The notes: generated by a model not told the origin, from the letters alone. Positions 51,103 to 63,290 are shown, numbered from the stretch's first letter. The stretch: 64,000 nucleotides of DNA from Lichenostomus cassidix (GCA_008360975.2 CM039183.1:12427762-12491761); one strand, 5' to 3'. Numbers and translations: made by a program.

Positions 51103-51560
51103 TCACCGAATCATGGGATGGCTGAGGCAGGAAGGAAACTCTGGAGATCATCTAGGCTCAAAGCAGCCAATTTGAACAAGTTGGCTGGGACATTGTTCAG
51201 CAGGGTTTGAGTATCTCCAAGCATGGGGACTCCACAGCCTCTCTGGGCAACCTGTGCGTTTTTTCTTCTGTTTAAATGTTCCTTCTCATACTTCAGTTTT
51301 GCTGTTACCTCTGTTACTGTCACTGGATATTTCTGAGCAGCATCTGGCTTCATCTCCTTTACTCCTCCATGAGGAATTTCCACACATTTTCATAACAACC
51401 CACCCCAAAGCCTTCTCTCCTCCAGGCTGAGTAGTCACAGCTCTCTCAGCTTCTCTTTGAGTGACCCTCCAGTTCCCTAATCATCTTTGTGGCTCTGTGC
51501 TGGACTCTCCCCAGTATGTCCATGTCTCTCTGGTCCTGGGAAGCTCAGACTCTGCTTCTA
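51103..51560 (-). mobile_element. CR1 LINE 3' end, minus strand
   Basis: In plus-strand orientation the piece starts with the reversed CR1 tail (ATCACCGAATCATGGGATGG, then GGAGATCATCTAGGCTC). It continues with CCACAGCCTCTCTGGGCAAC, GCCTTCTCTCCTCCAGGCTG, CAGCTCTCTCAGCTTCTC and TCCATGTCTCTCTGGTCCTG, all reverse complements of CR1 3'-UTR words. It is 5'-truncated and diverged. Its tail words differ from those of the copies at 22331 and 58562, which suggests a different CR1 subfamily. Confidence 0.88.
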
Positions 51561-52187
51561 CTCATTGTGTACTTTAAAAAATATTTTTGTTGGGACCTCC
51601 TTGTGCATCCATGCAGACATTCTGCAACCTCCTTTGCTTGACTCACTGCAAGGGCCATCCTTTGGTTTGGAAAACATAGTCTTTGAAAACTTCCTCATGA
51701 AAAGTCCCTCATCCCTGGCTGTGAAGCAGAATTTACTTTCACAGCTTAACCTAATTTTCAAGGCTACTCTTTCCCTTTGTGCCTCAAGGAACCACCTGCA
51801 TGTTTTGCTGGTATTTTTCAAGAAACCTTAATGAAACAAGGCACACAGCTGACATTGTATCCTGGCTCTGTGGTGACTGGGATATTCTAGAAGTTTAGAA
51901 TAAAATATTATTGCTCATTCTTCCAAAGGCAAAATTAATAGCTTGTTCAATGTCATGACTTTTCACACAACTAAAATGTTATTAAGGTCTTGGATTCTGC
52001 ATTTTTTTTCTCTGTCAGATACTGGATTACTTTCTCCATTTTTTTCATCAGCCTCTGTGTTTATACTGTATCTTCGTTTGGGCACAGCAAGACCCCTTTA
52101 AAAATCATAGTGTGTCCTTTCCACTGAAGTACTCTGTGTCAAAATTTCCATAAGAGTGAGATTTTTCACAGGAACACCACATTTTAT
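51561..52187. other. Spacer between two CR1 tails, no gene
   Basis: Unique non-coding sequence. The plus-strand frame at 51487-51831 starts inside the antisense CR1 and runs into this spacer, and is not a gene. Confidence 0.6.
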
Positions 52188-52440
52188 GGAGTCATAGAAT
52201 CATTTGGGTTGGTAGGGATCCTTAAATGCCACCTAGTCCAACCCCCCTGCAATGAGCAGGGACATCTTCAATTAGACCAGGTTGCTCAGAGCCCCACAAA
52301 CCTGGCTTTGAATGTTCCCAAAGATTAGGCTTCTAACACCTCTCTGACCAACCTGTTCTGGTGGCTCTGCACCCTCATTGTAAACACATTTCTCCCTTAA
52401 CATCTTGTCTGAATCTATCCCCTTAATATAAAATAGATTT
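52188..52440 (-). mobile_element. CR1 LINE 3' end, minus strand
   Basis: Plus-strand reading starts with GAGTCATAGAATCATTTGGG, then CACCTAGTCCAACCCCCCTG, GACCAGGTTGCTCAGAGCCC and CAACCTGTTCTGGTGGCTCT. These are the reverse complement of the CR1 3' terminus, including part of the octamer tail. Similarity fades after about 52440, so the 5' truncation point is uncertain. It lies in the same orientation as the copy at 51103 but is a separate insertion, because both have their own 3' tail. Confidence 0.88.
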
Positions 52441-54149
52441 GGGTGCTGAGAAACAAAAATCAAAACACCTCTTTGGGGTATTAGGGTCTTGGAGAGGTTC
52501 ACTACAGGAGAAGGGCTAAGCATTTCTGTTGTGCTCACTCAGGGTACCAACACAGAGCCAAAATGTGCTTGGAGACCATATGGATTATGATTAATTACAT
52601 TTTCCCACTCGCTTTCAAGTTTCCTCCTCCCTATTGAACTCTGAGAGTTTGTTTATCTGTGTTACATTTTCACTATTTGAAAGCAAGCTTTAGTAGGTGC
52701 TGCTCTGTGCAGTAAAATCATCGCACTTTGTTTGTGGTTACCTGTCAAAGGTTTGTTTACAAGAGCTTTATAAATCAGTCTGTCATATAATAACCTTTTC
52801 ATTGGTAAATCCCCTTCTCCCTGTCAGGGAGCAAGGTGAGATGATAAAAGCTTTCACAGCATGGTGTATGAATAGAGAGCACAGATGAATATTCCCATTA
52901 ATAGAAGGAAATAATATTTAGGAAAAATTGCAAAATTACAGAATGTGCCCAGGACCCCCAGTCCTTCTCCCCAGAGCTGCTCTCCAGCAGGTTGGTCCCC
53001 AGCCTTAGGTTTGTAAAATTTAAACAGAGGTGGGGAAAAAGACTGTGAAATGAAAATTGGGATATAGGGCAGGGATTAAATGTGTTGAATTCCCATTGGA
53101 AACTGCAGAGTATGTGGACACAGTTAACTAAGTACTTCCCTCAGTGGTGATATCAGCCTGCCTGAATCTGCATCACAGAACTGGTGTGTGTGTAAATATT
53201 GCCTGAAAAACCTTTACTTCCTTTCTTGTAGAGCGGCTTGAACTTGAGATATATGCAACCAATAGTATTTGTAGTATTTTTTTCAGTATTTTGAAAACTG
53301 TAATCAAGAAATGACTTTAAAAGAAGTGGCCTGTTCTCTCTAAGTTGCCAGTGCACAAACAGAAGACTTAAATACTGTGTGTTTCTGAAACAGAAAATGC
53401 ACGCTAACTGTGCTAACAGACAGGAAGTAAATGCACACCATAAGAATTCCAATATAAGCTAGAACTAAAGTAGAGCTGCATGATCACAAAAAATCCCAAC
53501 AAAAAACCCTAGCTAATTTAGTATAAGTGGGCAAAATGCCTTCAGGATTCAGAATGTGCATCAATGCGATAAGCAAATAGGAACTTTCTGCTCTTCGATT
53601 CATAAAATTTTAACACAAAAGATATAAGAAGGAAGACAAGTCAGAGCCAGTTAGGTATTCATCAGTTTGCCTTCTGGAGAGGACAACAAAATTAACCTCC
53701 TCTTTATTTGGTGGTAAGCAAACACAAATTCATAATTTTCCAGCTCGCAAACCTTCTGTGTAAAGTGCCATTAGAAAAGGAATGCAAAACTTTCAGGTGC
53801 ATTAGTTTTCAGAGGACTTAGAGGGAATTCTAAGACAAAAAGCCACCACAACAAACCAACCAAATTCAAGCCTGCTCTGTCATATTGTCCATAAAACCTT
53901 ACAGGATCAGGCAGATGGTTAAGCACCCTGCTCTGACTCAAATGCTACATGGAGTAATGATGGACCAGGACAGGCTCTGGGTGAATTGGGAAGATCCTTG
54001 ATGATTGACCCACAGTGAAGAGCAGCTGGGGTGAAGAGCACCACGAGTTCCCACAGCAGGACAGCCTGGGGACCTGGTCTGATGTGAGGATCCAACGCCA
54101 AGTGCAAGCCTGTAACCTTTCAAAATTGCAGTCTCAAATAGCCACAGAA

Positions 54150-54330
54150 GGCAGCCGGCAGTGAAAATTATTTCATTATAGTTCTCGTCTGACTGAATCA
54201 CTATCGAAATCACTCAGCTTCTCGGCACCATTCCTCTGTTATTTCCTTGTTAGCACGCGCCGCTGTCAGAACAGAGAGATTATTTATTGCCCTTCAGCAC
54301 TTCAGAAGAAAGTTAACTGCGGCAACACAT
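54150..54330. promoter_or_regulatory. CpG-retaining islet, candidate conserved element
   Basis: About eight CpGs fall within 180 bases (in AGCCGGC, CTCGTC, ATCGAA, CTCGGC, ACGCGCCGC and TGCGGC words). The surroundings are AT-rich and otherwise nearly devoid of CpG. AP-1/CRE-half-like TGACTGAATCA lies near 54190 and CACGCGCCGC near 54254. It is too small and too AT-rich for a CpG island, so selective retention or low methylation at an enhancer is plausible. This is inference only. Confidence 0.28.
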
Positions 54331-56753
54331 CATGGAAAAAAGGAATTATTTGCTGTAACATATATCTCACCCTTTGCATTATGTGGAAATCTTAGTATGA
54401 ATTTGTTCACTATGCAAGTATTTGGATCCTTTGGCTCTTTACATAAGCTAGATTAGTGTTCCTCACGTGACAGGAGATGTGCCTGCAGTTTACAGCAGAA
54501 ACAGGGCTGTAGCAGGGTGCCTGGTTTGTGATTGCAGTGTGGTGTGGATATTGCTAAATGGACTTTAATCAAGTCTCCTGGTTCCAGCCTGCCCTTCAGA
54601 GCCCAGGGCTGAGCGTGCTGACCTTCCACGTACTTATTGTGGTGCTGAATTGGGTCTTGCAGCTGCTGGTAATGCTGTAACAGTGAGACTGAAGTGCAGT
54701 CAGAGGTATGGGGGGGCTTAAAACCAAGGATGTCCATATCTGTGGGGCTCCCATAGATATATAAACATTTAAAGAAATGTTTCCTGGCTGCATGTGGAGG
54801 ACTTTTGAGTTTACTATAAGTCTAGTTTTGTATTATAACTCTAAATTATTATATTGTCATAACACAGCCCTTGAACTCACTGCCTCTGTGGACTCAAAGA
54901 CAAAAAATGGGGTTTTGTCACAATTTCTCCTGGAGATATTTTGTGTAATTGCTAATTTTTTACTTGACCATCATGTAATAGTTTTGCTCTCAGTGTGGAT
55001 TCCCATCAGCAGCCCGACCATGACACAGAGATGCTCAGACTGTTAGCGACACTAAGGCAATGAACTTGGAAGTTTTTAGGTTCAGGAAGCCTCCCCTTTC
55101 CCATGGGCTGGATATTATTGCAAGGGTTTTAGGGCTTACCTCTTCAGTTGTTTCATACCACTCTGACTGACATCAATTTAACTCTGTCAGCCAGGATGCT
55201 GCACAGGAAGGCAGGGTGACAGGATATGCTCTTAGCTCTGTCAGCGGCTACACCTGATACACTGGCCAAGCCAGGACACATCTCTCTGCCCTGTTTTCCC
55301 CACCAGTGAAACCACTTCAGCAAAGCTGAACTCTATAACAGTGCTAAATGTGCTTGGAAACAGTCAAGGACAACACATAAAACCCTGCTCTGTAAAGCAG
55401 GAAATGTGTTAAGCAGCATCTTGACAGGATTATGTTTGCTTCTGTGGCTTCTAAAAACTTGCTGGATTCTGATTTTCAACCCTGTTTTCTTCTTCCATGA
55501 CTATACCTTCTTCTGAAGTGAGTTGTTGTGCTTGTCAGCTTGGGACTGACTTGGTGATAAAAGAACAGATGAAGGCAGTGACCCTGCCTGGATGTCTCAG
55601 ACGTGTGCAATAATCCATGGTGATGCTGAACATGTCTGGAAGAAGCTCTTCCTCATTCTAACATTCTGCTCTAAGGATCTCTGGAGCTGTTTCTGTAAAT
55701 GAGAAAGGTTAGAAAGCCCTTGAGGTCACGGTGCTGCACTGTCTTTGCTAGATACACGGTAAAGTTAAAGAAAAAACCAGATATACTAGACTTGGTAAAT
55801 TGTCCAACCTGAGCTCACAGAGCTAGTTCGTAAAGGGATGAAGTCTACAGCAGGAAATGGGACTATTTGTTGAGATCTAAAACTCTCAGTCAAGCTTTAA
55901 AGCTCTCTGTTCATCATCTTTTCTGACAACTGAGTCTGACAAAGTTGGAATCAAAAGTCTGACAGTGAAGGGATCAAAAGGGCAAGGCTTCATCCAGGGC
56001 TGCAAGATGCTGATCTGGTCAGTAGAATATGTATATATTAATTTTATTTTTTTACCAACTTCCTTTTTCTGTTTTCCAAAAGATAAATTTTGAAAGTTAC
56101 ATTTTGTCAAATTCAAAAGCTGAGGCCAATAAAGAAAGAGATCATAAAACCTGGTGACAAGGCATTCATTTGGGAAGCACAGCTTTGTTTTCCATTCCCT
56201 GCTCCAGTAAATGTAGGTACCTGTGACCACACTTCCTGATGGTTATGGTGGAGGTTATGTTTTGCAGAAGGAAAAGGGACTTTTCCCTTGCCTTGTGCTG
56301 GTGCTGCAGTACATTAAGGCTCAGCACATCCCACTCCTGCCTGCTTCTCAACTCTTTTCCTAATATTTGGCAAAATGTAGTTGGTGCCATGTCTGGGCAG
56401 TGCAGTGCAGGAGAGCCCTGGGATTCACAGTCAGGGAATTTCTTCTCAATGCTGTTGCCTCTCATCCTGAGCTGACGTTCCACCCTGTGGTTGTCACTGC
56501 TGGTGTTAGGAATTATCCCAGCATCAGGAGCAGCTGCACCATTTTCTGGATGAGAAAAGCTCCTTGCAAATGAATGCCAGCGAGTTCCCATGCTTGGCAC
56601 TCACAGCTGCTCTGCTGAGAATGCACAGCATCCACCAGCAGAGGAGGGCTGGAAAGGCTGAGAGCAGCTGAATTCACAGCAGGTCACTGCTTTCCTTTCT
56701 GACAACAGCATGCAAGGAATCAGCAGAGATGGCTTAGGAAGCTGCATTTACTT

Positions 56754-56781
56754 AAAAAAAGGGGGGGGGGAGGGAGTGGGG
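56754..56781 (+). repeat. A7G10 junction with potential G-quadruplex motif
   Basis: Seven A are followed by ten G (56761-56770), then AGGGAGTGGGG to 56781. At least four G3 runs separated by loops of 1-2 bases satisfy the usual quadruplex pattern on the plus strand. Such runs are also prone to length errors in sequencing and in replication. Confidence 0.8.
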
Positions 56782-58089
56782 ATATAGCCTAGGTAATTAA
56801 AATTTACTGCACAAAATATAGTAATTTACTAGTAGTTAACCCTAATAACAATTATTTAGCTGTTCTTTCTCTTAGAAAACAAAGATGAGAAAAAAGCGGG
56901 AAGATTTCAAACTATCTGAATAGGCAGCAGTTTTATGGTTTTGTGGTGCCTTTTTTTTAATTTATAATTTCTTTTCTTCGGTTGGATCTGAATCTGCTTC
57001 TTTCTGGCCAAATACTATTTTGAGTCTTTCATACCCCTCAGCTCCTTTTTCTCCTAAAGTAATTTGTCTTTTCTTTTTTTATTTTTTTTATTTCCTTAAT
57101 TAACAATGTGACAAATGGAAATCAGAAGTCACAAATATCTCCTGGTGCCTTTGATAGAATTAGTCTGAACATGAAGGAATAACAATATGAACATTTAGAG
57201 GCTCCTGCCTGGAGGAGTTCTGTGAAGCAGAGTGCAGAGCTCATCTCCACTGTGGAAGGATCTCTTGGCAGCTTGACAAACCACCTTATGTCCACAAAGA
57301 AAACTTGGAGTGTGGTAAGGAACTTGGAAACATCAGTAATGGAAAAGTGTATTCTCGAGCTGAAACTAGAACCTGTGGAACCTCTTGCTGTATAATCATT
57401 ATTTTTTATGCCTTGTGTGGGATCCCTCTAACTGATTTAGTTGGTAAAGTTTTTCTACCTTGCACTTCTTCAGTGGGATGTTCAAGAGAAAGAACATAAC
57501 ACAGCTACTGTTACTTCAAACTGAATTAATCTCTAAGTAGATTTCAGACAGGGTTTTCCAGATCTGAATGTTGATTCGAAAAATGTGAGGGAATTGCTTT
57601 CTTTAGCATTTCACATGGTTAATGCAGTAAAAACGTGCATGTCAAAACAAAGAGAGGAATTTTGGTCTGAAAGCTGTTCTGCAATCAGGTTGTAATATAG
57701 TGATAGCCTGGCAAAAAGGAATAATTTGCCATGAATATTGTGTCCTTTAAATATATGAATATATTTCTAAAACCAGTCTTCCTCTGATTAATCTTTCACT
57801 TGATAGAGAGCTTGATATTCAGTAGCATTTCAAACAGTTCATGGTTGGCTTCCTCTGTCCTTTTTCTTCTCCATTTGTTTTTCCCTTTACCTAATGGAGG
57901 AATCATTTTGCCTGCTTGACAGTACAGCAGTGAAATCCTGTTTCAGTGTGTAGTCTGTGCTTTAGAAAGGGTTGCTACAAAGGCATTCCTAAATGGTTTC
58001 GATGCTGCGCTCTGAGGATAGCAGTTCCTTCTGTTTGCACACTTGGAGTTGGGAATAGAGTGCCTTTTTTGGTAGACCATATGTTTAGT

Positions 58090-58460
58090 AAAAAATGACC
58101 TTGACCTTGATTGGGAGAACATCGTTCAAGCTCGTGAGCAGCGTGTGACTTGTGAGCTGTTCTTTAAGGCTTTCTCTGCCGAGTTTGACTCCTGGCAAAC
58201 GCATTGCTGAAGGTCTCCTTGGAATGCCAGACCTCTGTTACAAAATGCCACACACGTTGTAGCAGCCACAGAATGATGACAGGCACTCCTCCATCTGAAG
58301 TGGTACCACGGTGCTGGCCGAGGTTGCCATCGACAGTTTTTTCCGTGTGCTGGTTTTGATCCCTTTGGTGACACACAAAAATAGCTCCTGCTGAAGCCAC
58401 GTCACGTGGTGCTGTGTTAACAGACGCCCTGCAATGTGGTTCCTCAGCACGAGCAGGTTT
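58090..58460. promoter_or_regulatory. CpG-rich islet with E-box palindrome, candidate regulatory element
   Basis: About fourteen CpGs occur in roughly 370 bases, several times denser than in neighbouring DNA. CCACGTCACGTGG at 58397-58409 is a palindrome with 6-bp arms around one central base. It contains GTCACGTGG, a strong match to USF/MITF-TFE class E-boxes. Minus-strand frames of 70-82 codons exist but conflict with each other and match nothing known. The islet ends just before the CR1 at 58562. It could be an enhancer, an alternative promoter or an unrecognised young repeat. Confidence 0.3.
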
Positions 58461-58561
58461 GTGGATGGGTAATTCTCCAGAAACGCTCCTTTTGCAGTTT
58501 AATAGGTCTGGTGTTATGCATGGCTGCTAAGAAACAAACACCTATTCTTTTGTCATCTGTG

Positions 58562-59243
58562 TGAGAAAAGGATTTGGGGGTGCTGGGGGGTGGGAGGCTG
58601 GACATGAGCTGGTCAGGTGTGCTGGCAGCCCAGGAAGCCAGACGTGTCCTGGGCTGTGTCCAAAGCACCATGGGCAGCAGGGCAGGGAGGGGATTTTGCC
58701 CCTCTCTCTGCTCTGCTGAGACCTCACCTGCAGTGCTGCATCAGCTCTGGGGTCTCCAGCACAGGGAAGGTATGGAGCAGTTGGAGTGAGTCCAGAGGAG
58801 GGACACTGAGATGATCTGAGGGCTGGAACACCTCTCTTGCAAGGAAAGGCTGAGACAGTTGGGATTTTTCAGCCTGGAAAAGTGATTTAGGCTTAGGCTT
58901 GACCTAAGAACTGTGGCCTTCCAGTGCCTGAAGGGAACCTGTGAGAAAGCTGGAGAGGTACTTCGTACAAGGGCAGGCAGGGACAGGGCAAGGGAGACTG
59001 GATCCAAACTGACAGAGTAGGATTTGTTTAGTATCAGGAAAAACAGGAGGGTTTTTTGGCCCTGGTACAGGTTTCCCAAAAAGGCTGTGGCTGCCTCATC
59101 CCCAGAAGTGTTCAAGGTCAGGTTGGATGGAGCTCTGAGCAACCTGGTCTAGTGCAAGGTGTCCCTGCCCATGGCAGGAAGATTAGAATGAAATAGGCTG
59201 TAAAGTTCCCTTCCAATCCTAACCATTCTGTAATTCTGTGATA
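58562..59243 (+). mobile_element. CR1 LINE, ORF2 C-terminus and 3' UTR
   Basis: This is the longest CR1 copy in the window. Near 58610 the plus strand reads LAAQEARRVLGCVQ, close to the conserved CR1 ORF2 end, with frame changes further along (PLSALLRPHLQCC lies in the next frame). The UTR follows with GAGTGAGTCCAGAGGAGGGA, TTCAGCCTGGAAAAGTG, CCAGTGCCTGAAGGGAACCT, TTCAAGGTCAGGTTGGATGG and TCCCTTCCAATCC. It ends in ATTCTGTAATTCTGTGATAA, two tail units. It is 5'-truncated and coding-dead. Open frames on either strand here (58574-58814 plus, 58741-59142 minus) are shadows of the element. Confidence 0.95.
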
Positions 59244-62200
59244 ACATGTGTTTCTTCCCAGTGCAAACATCATTCTTAAAAGCAAGATAATATCTCTGCT
59301 ATCCAAAATACATATTCTTAAAGTCCTTGTGCAGCTAGAAATCATACTTGTAGTACTTTTACTGGCCATAAAGTGAGTTTCTTACAGATTCTAGATCAAT
59401 GAAAATATTAATGGATTTTCTAAATTTTTAAAAGTTTTTTGCATGACATGAATATACATACAAACATTTACTGACTCTAATATTCCCTAAAGAGAAAGAC
59501 TTTTTATTATAGTCTAGTAGAAAGACAATCTTTCAGTTTTTATTTATTTTTTAAGATATGTTCCTTCAGGAAACAAAATAATAGAGAATATGATCCATAG
59601 GAATTCATATGACTCCAGGATATGGAAAGATTCTTGTCTTTTCGTATCCTGGAGGAATATTAGAAAGTATGGGATTGTTCAGAACTTTTCTTACATTTGG
59701 AGAAATAATTTGTATTTTTAAGGTCTTCTCAGGGTTTTCCTATCAATATTCAATCCTTAGAACAAAAATACTAACAAAAAATTCCAACTAAGTATGTTGA
59801 TGAAATATGTCAAATGATGAACCTCAGAGGGTGAATGACTCAACTGATTAAATATTCATCGCACACCTATCTTATCTTGAGAGTTGATGCATGATGCACA
59901 AATGCAATTAGATAATGCACTTTTAGTTCATATGTGGAAATATCTCTCTTTTCTTTTTTTTTCCCCCTGAAAGTATCAAGTTGGAAATTCAATGACTAAG
60001 AGTTGTGTAACATATTTTTGATAGCAGAAGTTTGGAATGGGAGGCTGTTTAGTTAAATACAGGCTACTAAAATAATCTGGGTTTCTAAAAAGCATGCTAA
60101 AAGGCTAAAGATTTTCACCTATCTCTTCTTAAAATGAGCTTCCTGGTACAAAACATGGATATTCTCCCCCCCATCTTGTCATTCACAGTTACAGACATTC
60201 TTGTTAGATATGCTTGTCTTTTCCTGGGTTTTCAAAAGTTCTCCAGAATTGCTCTTGGTTCTCTAAGAGTAGCACAGCAAAAGTCTGATAATCCAATTGT
60301 TTCAGTCAGTTATCCAGAACAGAGCTGCTGAGTGCTGAAAATCTAGCCTAAAAGAAGGCTAAAATCTCCTCAAATTATAAATTATTCTGCAGATTTCTTT
60401 GGAACCCAGTCTGGACCCATGTAAGTGAATCACTGCCCTTTTTTGTGTGATACCTTAGTAGCCATTATTATAAAATAATGATCTGATATTTTAAAAAGTG
60501 ATATGAAGTATTTAGGGACATGTAGTTCCCTCTCAATATTGGGAGGTATTCAGTTGTAGGAATTGTATGGCATATTTAGTGCAAATTCCATGAGATGCAC
60601 AGTTAGCTTTTGCATTTGGTAAATATTATGAACAAGAGTTTTTATTTTTAAAAATCAAAGCAATCTTAATTGAATATTCCCATGTTTCATTCACTTTCAT
60701 CTTGAGTCTGAGCACTCACCAAAACACCCACTTTTTTTCAACTGACCTTAGGTTTGCCAGAAAGGTTCAAATATTTTATGTTTTGAATTTGGAAAGGGAC
60801 ATTAACAGAAGATAATTTCTCTGACTACAATTTATCATTATAAATGTGTCACACTACTCAGATTGTGCTTAGTACAGTGTAGGTGGCAGGTATATTTTGT
60901 GACATAATTTCTGCACTTCCCTTTCAATGTCTCTTTTGATTTTTCAGAGACTAGGATTTCCAATTTCTGAAAATCATGAAGCCTATCAGATCCAAGGAAT
61001 ACCTGCAAAATGAACCTGGGGATGTTTTAGTGACAAGAAGTTGGGGTGGACATATCCATTCTTAAGTTTTTGTGGATTCTTACTGCTGCCTGAATAGAGT
61101 AGTCCTGATATTATTTTTGAGTTTATGGTACTATTTTAATTTTCAAACTGTCAATACATAAAGTAATGCAGGTTAATTTTGGATGATGCAACCTGGGGGC
61201 TGGAAGTGATTTAGTTGCCTTAATGCTGCTTTCTTCTCAGGCTTTCCTGCCTTTCCTTTTGCTTTTGTCAGGTGGGAATATTCATAATGTATCCAGTGGT
61301 GTAATTTACTGATTGCATGCAAATTGATGTGATTTTTCTTCCTTAAAGGACAGGGGTTTCTCGTCAACTTATTCCTCTTCTCCCCTCTTTTGCTTTAAGA
61401 CATCCACACCAGCTTTTTAATAACAGGAAAGGTAGAACAAGCCCTAATCTTCCAACTCTCTTGTGAAAAGCATCAGAGCTGAGCTGCACAGGGAGCTTAA
61501 AGAAAAGCCCAGTACCAATTAATTCCAATTGTCTTAGCATTTAACACAATGTCTGCGTGCATGGAGTGGTGTGCAGCTGTTTGTGTTCCACTCTCACAGG
61601 CAGCCACACCGTGACAAGTAGAAAATAGGATAAGGGGAGATTGAATGCATTACTTCTTATGCTTGTTTGCAGTTCAGCCACACAGAGCACATGGCCTTCC
61701 CTGACACCGAACGCCTTCAAAATGTGAATAATCCAGTAAGGTCTGTTTGTCTGCCACTCTTTAAAGCATCTCCCTTATGGGATGGTAGTTTTAAGATTGT
61801 CAGGTCTGGCATCAGCTCAGCTGGCATTGCTCTTGTCACTGAGTGCTGTTTGCTCCTCTCTGCTGGGCTCCAAACTGGAGCCTCCTGGCTGGTCAATGCC
61901 TCTGAGGCTGGGGAAGCAAAACTGTGAGGAGCTGAGTGTGCAGATATTGCAAATTCTGAAATGGAAATGGTTTTTAAAAAATGACCTTAAAACATTTATT
62001 CATGACACATAACTATTGTAGAAATTGTTTTAACTACTTCAGTATCTTTACATATTAGTTAAGGAGACTATATTAAAATTACTCAACTTCTTCACCCCAC
62101 TTAAAAAAAAAACCCAAACAAACAATGCAAAGGTGAATTTTGTTCCCTTGGTTTATGAGCATTTTTCCTCTGAGTTGAAGGAGACTGGATGGTTTCTTAA

Positions 62201-63089
62201 AGTTCAATTCTTTACTTTCAACAGCTTCTGTGTATTAAGTCTTGTGTGCTTGGAACAGATTTTTATCCAGCTTATGCTTCCATTTCCCATTATATATGAA
62301 AATGAATTCCCTCCCTGCCTCACCATGCAATTCCTGTTACATCGGATGAGAGGGATGGAAGCATGTAAATAAATCTGCTTTAGAGAAGTGCATTTCACCC
62401 CGAATAGGTTGGCAGTTTGCAAACAGCTTAGCAGGGAACTCAAGACAGCAGTGAGCCCCGTCTGCATGAAGGCAGCTCAATGATTGTGTGAGAGCAGCTG
62501 AAGGAGTAGAGGCAGTGCTGGCATGGGCCAGGATGGTCAGCACTGCATGGAAATGTGGTGAAAAACAGGGGGAGGAAAGAGGGGAAACCTCTGAAATGGA
62601 ATGATTCCCACAGCAGGATCTGGACTCTAGAGGTGGAGATATTGTCACCATGTCAGATGCTTTCCCATGGGAACCCTGCACAAATGTAGGAGAGCTTTGA
62701 TCTGACATTATGGGTTATCCACATCCATATGAGATAACACAAACCTGGCTCCATTTGCACAATTTCTTTGAGTAGTTTGCAGGGTTTAATTGCATACCTG
62801 TACCTCTTTAAATCTTTTTCTGGTTTACAGTTTATAAATGGCTAATTGCTTTAACTCAGGTTTTCATTTCATTTGAGCCAAGAATAATTTTGAGGTAATG
62901 GTGCCTTCAGTGTGAGAGAGATGTTGATGCGCCAAAGTAACACATAAGGGAAAGCAGAGGATGATATCAGGTCAGGGGGAGGCATTAAAAATGAAGAAAT
63001 GCTAAAGAAAGTTTGAGGGTAAGGCAGCCAGACATCTCTCAGGGGTGCAGTACAAAAACTGAGGCATCACAAGTTGAAACAATGCAAAT
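59244..63089. other. Non-coding unique sequence, no gene recognised
   Basis: No gene is recognised. Frames are short, with the longest being 123 codons on the minus strand at 62337-62708, without a recognisable domain. A homeobox/POU-rich block at 59815-59945 is listed separately. No repeat family is recognised. Confidence 0.6.
59815..59945. promoter_or_regulatory. Candidate enhancer with AP-1 and POU/homeobox words
   Basis: A consensus AP-1 site TGACTCA lies at 59836-59842. It is followed by overlapping POU/homeobox-type words (GATTAAATATTCAT, then GATGCATGATGCAC and ATGCAATTAGATAATGCAC at about 59886-59920). The density of such sites in 100 bases is unusual by eye but not tested. Function is inference. 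Confidence 0.22.
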
Positions 63090-63290
63090 TCCTATTTTAG
63101 ATGAAGCAAACTAGATTTCACCATGAAACACTGGAAGAGATTATGCAGAGAGATTGTGGGATCTCTGTCCTTGGAGAGTTTCCAAATTCAAATGGAGAAG
63201 ATCCTGAGTGATCTGTTTTTACTTGGAAGTTAATAATATTTTGGACAGGGCATTGCTCCAGGTGATCTGGTCCTGGCCATCCTGAGTTCC
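63090..63290 (+). mobile_element. Diverged CR1 LINE 3' fragment
   Basis: The stretch reads GAAACACTGGAAGAGATTAT, then GCAGAGAGATTGTGGGATCT, CCTTGGAGAGTTTCC, AAGATCCTGAGTGATCTG and CTCCAGGTGATCTGGTCC. This parallels the CR1 3' UTR order (single-copy words meaning roughly: end of the repeat's UTR, then the GATGATCT box before the tail). It is more diverged than the other copies and lacks a clear octamer tail, so it is older or from a different subfamily. The minus-strand frame at 63118-63303 is antisense to it. Confidence 0.75.

Larger units (their letters stand above)
52441..58561. other. Non-coding unique sequence, no gene recognised
   Basis: No gene is recognised. Frames at 55886-56600 (minus) and 54453-54793 (minus) are open for up to 144 codons but have no domain and compete with plus-strand frames. 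CpG-retaining islets at 54150-54330 and 58090-58460 are listed separately, as is a G-rich tract at 56754. Confidence 0.55.

Noticed and set aside
56166..56600. 144-codon minus-strand open frame
   Set aside because: It has no recognisable domain, competing plus-strand frames cover the same bases, and nothing suggests codon bias.
57305..57499. Frame containing FYALCGIPLTDLVG, reminiscent of the FYALxGIPL motif of two-pore potassium channels (KCNK)
   Set aside because: Only about nine residues resemble the family. The pore signature (TIGYG-type) upstream and the downstream GDQLG region are absent, and no splice sites bracket a plausible exon. Chance similarity is more likely than a decayed gene copy.
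58741..59142. 133-codon minus-strand open frame
   Set aside because: It is antisense to the CR1 at 58562-59243. CR1 UTRs often lack stops on the opposite strand by composition.
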